Below, piece by piece: positions 33,134 to 39,085 of a stretch of 39,085 nucleotides of DNA; position 1 is the first letter of the stretch; every line of letters starts with the position of its first letter. Made by a program: the position numbers and the translations under genes. The stretch comes from Lachnospiraceae bacterium (GTDB taxonomy: Bacteria > Bacillota > Clostridia > Lachnospirales > Lachnospiraceae). The stretch is taken from positions 1 to 39,085 of the forward strand of contig JAILNN010000123.1 of NCBI GenBank assembly GCA_024691565.1, written 5' to 3'. The notes under the pieces were generated by a model. It was not told the origin of the DNA. It ran no database searches and saw nothing but the letters and a program-made list of their open reading frames with translations.

Positions 33134-34070
33134 ACAATTTTTTCTTTCTTAAAATAAGCAAGGTTAAAACACATATAACAATAACCGCACTTATAATTGC
33201 TTTAAATCCAAAAACACTTGTCGAAAATGGCATTCCCTCTCCATTAACATTCATTCCATAGAAACCTGAAATAATGTTTGGAATACCAAGAACCAAAGTG
33301 ATTGAAGTAAGGTACTTCATTACATTGTTCAGTTTATTATTAATAATTGTAGCTAACAAATCTCTAGTACCATTAATGATATCTCGATAAATATTGGCCA
33401 TTTCTATAGCCTGTTTATTCTCGACAATAACGTCATCAAGTAAATCTTTATCATCAGGGTACTGCTCAAGTCTTTTATATCTGGTAAGCCTATCTAACAC
33501 AGCTCCATTAGCTCTAAGAGAGGTTGCGAAATAGACGAGTGTGGATTCTAATGTATGAAGGCTAATAATATAATCATCTTCATTTCCTTCACCAACATTT
33601 TCCTCTATCAAGGTTCTCTTTTTATCAATAAGTCTAAGGTACGCCTGGTATTGAGTTGTGATTCTATAAAGAATTTGATACACAAATCTCATCTTTTTCT
33701 TAGTTGAAAACTCTTTTATCTTATAATCGATAAACGCTTGAAGCACAGGCGTTTCAACAGTACAAATTGTAATTATTGTTTCCTGTGTTAAAACAATACC
33801 TAAAGGAATTGTGGTATATCCTTCAACTTCATTAATTGTCTCAGGAATAGGAAGGTCGATAAGGATAAGAGTATATCCATCTTCTAACTCCACACGGGAA
33901 GTTTCTTCCTCATCGAGAGCGGCTTTAAGGTCAGAAACATCTATATCAAGTTCTTTTGAAACTCTATTAACCTCTGCTTCATCAGGTGCAACCATATTAA
34001 TCCAAACTCCTGAACCAATGGTTTCTTCTTCGTGAATTTTTCTATCGTCAGTTCTATATATCTTTAACAC
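33129..34070 (-). CDS. corA: CorA-family divalent cation transporter (GTG start)
   Basis: CorA-type pentameric channels import magnesium or cobalt. The 313-residue protein has a long cytoplasmic alpha/beta and helical funnel region, then two C-terminal transmembrane helices. The selectivity motif YGMNV lies between them, followed by a Lys-rich end (LRKKKLL). The MPF part of the loop is represented by EGMPFS. The start is GTG at 34070 with GGAGG eight bases upstream. It ends 6 bp before rnpB. I see no M-box-like leader: only 77 bp separate it from the branching-enzyme-like gene. Confidence 0.92.
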   Translation of the reverse strand: MLKIYRTDDRKIHEEETIGSGVWINMVAPDEAEVNRVSKELDIDVSDLKAALDEEETSRVELEDGYTLILIDLPIPETINEVEGYTTIPLGIVLTQETIITICTVETPVLQAFIDYKIKEFSTKKKMRFVYQILYRITTQYQAYLRLIDKKRTLIEENVGEGNEDDYIISLHTLESTLVYFATSLRANGAVLDRLTRYKRLEQYPDDKDLLDDVIVENKQAIEMANIYRDIINGTRDLLATIINNKLNNVMKYLTSITLVLGIPNIISGFYGMNVNGEGMPFSTSVFGFKAIISAVIVICVLTLLILRKKKLL

Positions 34071-34147
34071 CTTTGTTTCCTCCGTTTCAAATAAATTCTA
34101 ATAACCCAAAATATAAATATACATTTAATTAAAAATTATATTTAAAA

Positions 34148-36364
34148 TCAGGGCGATTCATAAGAGAAAACTAACACACTAAGAGGTCCAACCTTAATGT
34201 TAATACTCTGTTCTTTTCCATCCCAAACAACATCATTTGAATGAATTGTTTTATGATTCATATGTTCTGCACCGCCAAATCGAGGTGCATCACTATTAAA
34301 TATTTCTTTATATCTTCCATTAGCTGGAACACCAGCAATGAAATTTTCATATAAAACAGGCATAAAATTAAATACAAAGAAAAGATTATCTTTGCTTCCT
34401 TCTTTTCCACCATTACTACAATCAAATCTTGTAAAGGTAATAATTCCATGATCTGAATCAAGACAGCTAACCCATTCAAAAGCATCACTATTATCATCAT
34501 TTTTAGATAGAGCTGGATGATCTTCAATTAAACTTGAAAGCTCCTCAATAAATCCGATAATTTCCTTCATATCTTTTTCAGAAAGCATCTTTAATAAGCC
34601 ATAGTAAATAAGCTTTTTACCAGGTAAAAATGAAAGATAAGCTAAAAGAAGCTTTAAATTAGCACTCTTCTTTGCTTCATTTCCATTGATTTCATTTAAT
34701 AAAATATCGAAATTATTTAATGCAAAATCATGATCCAATGGAATAATATAGTTCTCTGAATAAGCTGAAACTAAAGGATCTGTAAGTAAATTATATCTAC
34801 TAACTCTAGCATTATCAGCAGTCATCAAATAATCAAGAATATCCTTCTTTATTTCCTCATTCCATTTCAAATCAAAACCAATTCCATTATTTTCAATAGA
34901 ATCAGTAATTCCCATATATCCATTTTGTTCCTGAGCAATCGTAATGATACCAGGATACTTATCATGTAAAGTCTTATTTAACTCAGTAAAGAATGAAACA
35001 CCGTTAATATTTTCGTTTCCACCATACATATTAGGCTTCCACTCATTTTCATTCCTGCCATAATCAAGGTAGAGTGCTGTTTCAACAGAATTAAAGCTAT
35101 ATCCATCAATATGGAAATTATTAATCCAATAATCAGCAACTGAATACAAATAACACTTAACACCATTTTTATCAAAATCAAAACAATTTGCATCTACAAA
35201 AGGATGCTCTCTTAATGATTCATCTGCGCTTTCATATAAAAACTCTCCATCATACTCCTTAAGTCCATCATCATACTTAGGAAAGTAAACAGCGCTAAAA
35301 TCAACTAATACACCAATATTTTTAGAATGAAGTTTATCAACAAACGCCTTAAAATCATCTGCACTACCATTTCTCTCACTAAGAGAAAAATGAGCCATTG
35401 TCATATAACCACGAGATTCTTCATCTGCATAGGCAAAAATTGGCATCAAAAGAACATGGGTTACCTTAAATCTATCAATCAACTTGATAACTTCATCAGC
35501 AATATCCTTATAATTTAGGGCATTTCCATCTTTATCCCTATAATCACCAACACAAATCTCCATACACATAAAGTTCTTATTAGGAGAAAAGCTTAGTTTT
35601 CTATTTTTAATCCATTTTTCATCATTCCACTTATAGTCACTAGAAGAATCAATAATTGATGCACCAGCATAGTTTTCTTCTGTTCTAGTAGCATATGGAT
35701 CTCTCTTTAAATTGATTAAATCATATCTTCTCTTGATTTCATATTTATATAATTCATCTTCTTTTAGACCAGGAATAAATAATTCAAATAGGCCTGATTC
35801 ACCAACAGCGCACATTTGATAGTCACTACCATCCCAATCATTGAAGTTACCAACAACGCTAACTCTTTGAGCAGAAGGAGCCCATACACAAAAATGAACA
35901 CCCTCAACTGTTGATTTGGTCTTCTTTGCAGCAAAACTTGCAGAATCTAAGTATCCCTTAACATTGACAAATCTGCTTCCTAAAAAATTATATGCATCCG
36001 TATGAATTCCTTCATCAAACCTCTTAATATCATCATTCTCAATCAGATTTGCATATAAATATAAATCTTCTTTTTCAACAAAGTTCTTTCCATCATAAGA
36101 AACCTTGTAATAATAATTAAAGAATTTCTTTTGATTAATTAAGCATGCAAAAAATCCTTCTTCATCAGCCATTTCCATTTCAAACTCTTTATTCTGAGTT
36201 TTCATGCAAACAATAACCTTCTGTGCATCATGAAAAAATGCCTGAATCAGAATACCATTTTTCACTTTATGAGGACCAAGAATTCTCTCAGGATTCTTTG
36301 ATTCGATATAAACAATCTCTTCAATATCAGCCCAATTCATTAAATCATAAAGTTTTTTATTCAT
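34148..36364 (-). CDS. GlgB-like GH13 protein with degenerate active site (predicted pseudoenzyme)
   Basis: The 738-residue protein has the full glycogen branching enzyme layout: N-terminal domain, CBM48 (VSVVGNFNDWDG, 168-179), GH13 barrel and C-terminal beta domain, with no stop or frameshift. Alignment to recalled E. coli GlgB residues holds at a constant offset of +20. Tyr320, Asp355, His545 and Asp546 are kept. His340 is Tyr360, Arg403 is Ser423, the nucleophile Asp405 is Asn425 and the acid/base Glu458 is Gln478. Local motifs read DFSAVYFP, GYSFNSV, IAQEQN and IPLDHDF in place of DWVPAHFP, GLRVDAV, IAEEST and LSHDE types. It is predicted not to branch glucan; a binding or regulatory role is inference. 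GGAG precedes the ATG. Confidence 0.85.
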   Translation of the reverse strand: MNKKLYDLMNWADIEEIVYIESKNPERILGPHKVKNGILIQAFFHDAQKVIVCMKTQNKEFEMEMADEEGFFACLINQKKFFNYYYKVSYDGKNFVEKEDLYLYANLIENDDIKRFDEGIHTDAYNFLGSRFVNVKGYLDSASFAAKKTKSTVEGVHFCVWAPSAQRVSVVGNFNDWDGSDYQMCAVGESGLFELFIPGLKEDELYKYEIKRRYDLINLKRDPYATRTEENYAGASIIDSSSDYKWNDEKWIKNRKLSFSPNKNFMCMEICVGDYRDKDGNALNYKDIADEVIKLIDRFKVTHVLLMPIFAYADEESRGYMTMAHFSLSERNGSADDFKAFVDKLHSKNIGVLVDFSAVYFPKYDDGLKEYDGEFLYESADESLREHPFVDANCFDFDKNGVKCYLYSVADYWINNFHIDGYSFNSVETALYLDYGRNENEWKPNMYGGNENINGVSFFTELNKTLHDKYPGIITIAQEQNGYMGITDSIENNGIGFDLKWNEEIKKDILDYLMTADNARVSRYNLLTDPLVSAYSENYIIPLDHDFALNNFDILLNEINGNEAKKSANLKLLLAYLSFLPGKKLIYYGLLKMLSEKDMKEIIGFIEELSSLIEDHPALSKNDDNSDAFEWVSCLDSDHGIITFTRFDCSNGGKEGSKDNLFFVFNFMPVLYENFIAGVPANGRYKEIFNSDAPRFGGAEHMNHKTIHSNDVVWDGKEQSINIKVGPLSVLVFSYESP

Positions 36365-36410
36365 ACTTACGTCTCCATATCTACTTTATTTTGTAGGTAT
36401 CTTCGTTTTT

Positions 36411-37049
36411 TTATTCGCTTACATTCTCAATATATTCGATAAGCATTTTTTCTGTAATTCCAGAAAGAAGCAATATATAAAATTCTGGAAGAATAAATAT
36501 CAATAATACAAACCTTAAAAACGAAAAAACCATGAGTATAGTGAAAACTGCTGTTAAAAGAAAAGAAAGAATACTTTCTTTTGGATGGGACAATGTCATA
36601 ATTAAAGCAAGTTTTAAAGCATTCTTAACATCCATCTTATATCTTGAAATTGCTGGGAACAAAAATGTACCTGCACAAAATACAAATAAGAATATAGCGA
36701 TGTAGATAGCAATTAAAATCACAGAAATTACTGGTCCACACATATCCTTTAATCTAAAAACAACAAAAGCTCCCCCCAGGGAAATCGCATATATAACTAA
36801 AATAACAAGCCAACAAAGGGTTGATAAAACAAAGTTTTCCTTAAAACTTTTTATATATGATTTAAACATATATCCTCTGCTTCGTTTTATAACCTTTACA
36901 GATGCATAGTAGAAAGATGTAAAAGCATCACCTATTGTAATAACAGGTATACAGCTTATCAAAAAGATGATTGTTAAAATTAGTGAATCAACAATTTTAG
37001 ACAATATCTTCATAAACTTGGAATCATCTTTCATAAAATTAAACTTCAT
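36411..37049 (-). CDS. DUF624 (YesL-like) membrane protein
   Basis: This is a 212-residue polytopic membrane protein with about five to six helices. The N-terminal pattern ILTIIFLISCIPVITIGDAFTSFYYA is typical of DUF624/YesL (in short, the SCIPVITIG core). YesL-type proteins often sit near carbohydrate-utilisation operons, but their function is unknown. The ATG at 37049 is favoured, with TTAGGAG nine bases upstream; a TTG at 37058 abuts that site and cannot use it. It lies between the DUF1015 gene (16 bp) and the branching-enzyme-like gene (46 bp). Confidence 0.82.
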   Translation of the reverse strand: MKFNFMKDDSKFMKILSKIVDSLILTIIFLISCIPVITIGDAFTSFYYASVKVIKRSRGYMFKSYIKSFKENFVLSTLCWLVILVIYAISLGGAFVVFRLKDMCGPVISVILIAIYIAIFLFVFCAGTFLFPAISRYKMDVKNALKLALIMTLSHPKESILSFLLTAVFTILMVFSFLRFVLLIFILPEFYILLLSGITEKMLIEYIENVSE

Positions 37050-37065
37050 AAATAACAACTCCTAA

Positions 37066-38304
37066 TTAAAATTCGTGAATAAATAAACCGCTTCTAAGTT
37101 TTGGTTCAAACCAGGTAGACTTTGGTGGCATCAAAAGTCCAGCATCAGCAACATTAAACAACTCATGAATAGATGTTGGATACATACTAAATGAAACTTT
37201 CATATCCGTATTTGCACGTTTTTCAAGTTCTTCCATACCACGAATTCCACCAATAAAATCAATCCTATCATCTGTTCTAGGATCCTTAATACCAAGAATA
37301 GGATCTAAAAGATAGTCCTGTAATACAGAAACATCCAATGATTTAACAGGATCTTCACTATTAACCTTATCTGGATGGATATTTAATTTATACCATTTAT
37401 CATTAAGATACATTCCAAATTCACCCTTTTTAGTAGGCTTTTTAAAGCCATCTTCAGCCGGTGAAACATCAAAACTTTCTTTAATTTTACTAATGAATTC
37501 TTCTTCAGAAAGTCCATTCAAATCCTTAACAGTACGATTATAATCCATAATCATAAGTTCATTATCAGGGAAAAGAACACATAAGAAATAATTATACTCT
37601 TCTAAATCGTAATCTTCATTTCCTTCTCTTTTTTCTAAACAAACCTTAACTGCAGAAGCTGCTCTATGATGACCATCTGCAATATAGATAGAGTCAATAT
37701 TCTTAAATTCATCAACAATTTCAATTATATCCTTAGTTTCTGAAATCTTATAAACCCTATGTCTAACATTGTCATCAGCCGTAAAATCATAAATAGGTTC
37801 AGTCATATTCATAGTTCTGGATACAATTGCAGTAATTCTTTCATTTTCTCTGTAAGCAAGGAAAATTGGGCCTGTCTGGGCACTGAGCGATTTAATATGA
37901 TTAATTCTATCGATTTCCTTAGCTTCACGAGTATTCTCATGTTTCTTAATCACACCATTGACATAATCATCAACATTAGCAGTTGCAACAATTCCAGTCT
38001 GAGTTCTTCCATCCATTGTGAGAGAATAAATATAATACATTACGCTCTCATCTTCGATTAATTCTTTATTTCTCTTCATTTCGACATAAAGATGATGAGC
38101 CTTTTTATATATCTCTTCATTGTAAGGATCAGTTCCAGGTGGAAAAGCTGTTTCAGCCCTGTCTATTGCAAGAAAAGATTTAGGATTCTTCTCTACTACT
38201 TCACGGGCCTCCTCGGTATTATAAACATCATAAGGTAGGGCAGCAATCTTATCTGCCATGTCACTAGCTGGTCTAACAGCTGCAAATGGTTTAATATTAG
38301 CCAT
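37066..38304 (-). CDS. DUF1015-family protein (possible SerK-like kinase)
   Basis: This 412-residue soluble protein belongs to the DUF1015 family. Diagnostic stretches are IKPFAAVRP at the N-terminus, KKHENTR (120-126), SAQTGPIFLAY and IADGHHRAASA (208-218). The DGHHR motif resembles the ParB/sulfiredoxin-type fold also used by the archaeal free-serine kinase SerK, so a small-molecule kinase role is possible but unproven. In other Clostridia the family is often found beside serine biosynthesis genes (from memory); none is visible here. It starts 12 bp after citrate synthase, with AAGGAGG upstream, so it is probably co-transcribed with it. Confidence 0.82.
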   Translation of the reverse strand: MANIKPFAAVRPASDMADKIAALPYDVYNTEEAREVVEKNPKSFLAIDRAETAFPPGTDPYNEEIYKKAHHLYVEMKRNKELIEDESVMYYIYSLTMDGRTQTGIVATANVDDYVNGVIKKHENTREAKEIDRINHIKSLSAQTGPIFLAYRENERITAIVSRTMNMTEPIYDFTADDNVRHRVYKISETKDIIEIVDEFKNIDSIYIADGHHRAASAVKVCLEKREGNEDYDLEEYNYFLCVLFPDNELMIMDYNRTVKDLNGLSEEEFISKIKESFDVSPAEDGFKKPTKKGEFGMYLNDKWYKLNIHPDKVNSEDPVKSLDVSVLQDYLLDPILGIKDPRTDDRIDFIGGIRGMEELEKRANTDMKVSFSMYPTSIHELFNVADAGLLMPPKSTWFEPKLRSGLFIHEF

Positions 38305-38316
38305 AATAACCTCCTT

Positions 38317-39085
38317 TTATTCTCTATTTCCCATATCAACGTATTCTCTATGTTCTCCAACATATTTATATGCTGGACGAATGATTTTTCCTTTATTTGC
38401 GATTTCTTCAAGTCTATGTGCACTCCAACCAGAAATACGTCCGATTGTAAACATAGGTGTGAAAAGCTCTGTAGGGATTCCAAGCATTTTAAATACAAAA
38501 CCACTGTAAAAATCCACATTTGAACAAACTGGTTTAACAACGTGTCTATGCTTAGAAACAAGCTTTTTAGAAATCTTTTCTACTGTATCATAAAACTCAA
38601 ACTCTTCTTCAAGTCCTTTTTCCTTTGCAAGCTTAGAAGCACCCTTCTTAAGGATTACTTCTCTTGGATCAGAAAGTGTATAAACAGGATGACCAATTCC
38701 GTAGATTAAGCCCGACTTATCAAAGGCTTCCTTATCAAGGATGCTCTGAAGGTACTTTTTAATCTCATCCCTATCTTTAATATCCTTACAATTCTTCTTA
38801 ATATCCTCAAACATAGCCTGCACCTTAAGGTTTGCACCACCATGTCTAGGCCCCTTAAGAGAAGCAATCGATGCTGCTACGGCTGAATATGTATCAGTCC
38901 CTGAACTAGTAACAACATGATTTGTGAAAGTAGAATTATTACCCCCACCATGTTCTGCATGAAGAACAAGCGCATTATCAAGAACTGTAGCCTCTAATGG
39001 AGTAAACTTACCATCTGCTCTAAGCATGTAAAGAATATTCTCAGCAGTAGAATACTCAGGCTTTGGTGATTTAATAATCAAACTA
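38317..39085 (-). CDS. gltA: Citrate synthase, C-terminal part (5' end outside window)
   Basis: Citrate synthase condenses oxaloacetate and acetyl-CoA. The reading frame is open at the right edge, so only about 256 C-terminal residues are visible. Active-site landmarks are LHAEHGGGNNSTF (first His), GIGHPVYTLSDPRE (second His; Pro follows where many enzymes have Arg) and NVDFYSGFVF (catalytic Asp). ISGWSAHRLEE is also present. The sequence SASIASLKGPRHGGAN (seen as LKGPRHGGAN) is typical of the enzyme. Methylcitrate synthase is a less likely alternative. DUF1015 follows after 12 bp. Confidence 0.93.
   Translation of the reverse strand, partial: SLIIKSPKPEYSTAENILYMLRADGKFTPLEATVLDNALVLHAEHGGGNNSTFTNHVVTSSGTDTYSAVAASIASLKGPRHGGANLKVQAMFEDIKKNCKDIKDRDEIKKYLQSILDKEAFDKSGLIYGIGHPVYTLSDPREVILKKGASKLAKEKGLEEEFEFYDTVEKISKKLVSKHRHVVKPVCSNVDFYSGFVFKMLGIPTELFTPMFTIGRISGWSAHRLEEIANKGKIIRPAYKYVGEHREYVDMGNRE

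Noticed and set aside
32766..33261. Plus-strand open frames of 71 and 86 codons across this interval
   Set aside because: They run through the RNase P RNA gene and the corA 3' end on the opposite strand; no ribosome sites or recognisable protein features.
34071..34147. M-box or other riboswitch leader for corA
   Set aside because: Only 77 bp are available and no conserved magnesium-riboswitch helices or terminator/antiterminator pair are visible.
34148..36364. GlgB-like gene as a decayed pseudogene
   Set aside because: The 738-codon frame is intact with no stops or frameshifts, keeps domain order and fold residues, and has a proper ribosome site; a maintained pseudoenzyme is more likely than decay.
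1..39085. CRISPR array, insertion sequence, tRNA or rRNA genes
   Set aside because: Reading both strands, I saw no regularly spaced direct repeats, transposase frames, terminal inverted repeats or cloverleaf-like segments.
1..39085. Citrate synthase and aconitase at opposite window edges as evidence for an inversion
   Set aside because: They are often neighbours in related genomes (from memory), but separation by more than 36 kb with both genes truncated by the window gives no breakpoint evidence.

Overview
The window reads as a chromosomal segment from a low-GC Gram-positive bacterium of the class Clostridia, most likely Lachnospiraceae. The basis is the AT-rich codon use, the long aconitase-family 'hydratase', the yhbY-nadD-yqeK-rsfS order, the radC-mreBCD-PBP2-rodA-mgsA order, the SepF/DivIVA cluster and a bacterial RNase P RNA. 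This assignment comes from family knowledge, not from a database search. I see no prophage, insertion sequence, CRISPR array, tRNA or rRNA. Genes are packed tightly. The only stretch above 300 bp without a protein gene (32695-33128) holds the RNase P RNA gene.

Layout. (1) 1-5309, plus strand: the 3' part of an aconitase-family hydratase, an LCP-family wall-polymer ligase, then the conserved ribosome/NAD block yhbY-nadD-yqeK-rsfS. (2) 5314-6546: a convergent tyrosine recombinase of XerS-like size and architecture, with a striking 34-bp inverted repeat just upstream of its start and a terminator-like hairpin behind it. (3) 6547-13935, minus strand: an apparent operon mgsA - DD-carboxypeptidase lipoprotein - HlyD-like membrane protein - yggS - sepF - divIVA - lspA - RluA-family pseudouridine synthase - BlaI-type repressor, headed by a good sigma-A promoter. 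(4) 14046-32694, minus strand: mutS - phoH - ybeY - murJ - ftsK - RimK-like ATP-grasp ligase - Met-gamma-lyase-family PLP enzyme - radC - mreB - mreC - mreD - PBP2 - rodA. (5) 32766-33122: rnpB, minus strand. (6) 33129-39085, minus strand: citrate synthase (5' end outside the window) - DUF1015 protein - DUF624 membrane protein - branching-enzyme-like protein - CorA transporter.

Together the minus-strand half carries much of the machinery for cell shape (MreBCD, RodA, PBP2, MurJ), division (SepF, DivIVA, FtsK) and envelope maturation (LspA, DD-carboxypeptidase), mixed with RNA maturation (YbeY, RNase P RNA, pseudouridine synthase) and mismatch repair.

Most notable observations: (a) the GlgB-like protein at 34148-36364 keeps the whole branching-enzyme architecture but has lost both the nucleophile Asp (now Asn425) and the acid/base Glu (now Gln478), so it is predicted to be a catalytically dead pseudoenzyme; (b) the XerS-like recombinase lies beside a dif-like dyad at a point where gene strands converge; (c) methylglyoxal synthase and MreB both show substitutions at recalled catalytic positions; (d) the division cluster lacks ylmG, ylmH and minCDE while carrying an unusually long DivIVA built on 14 uninterrupted 11-residue repeats.
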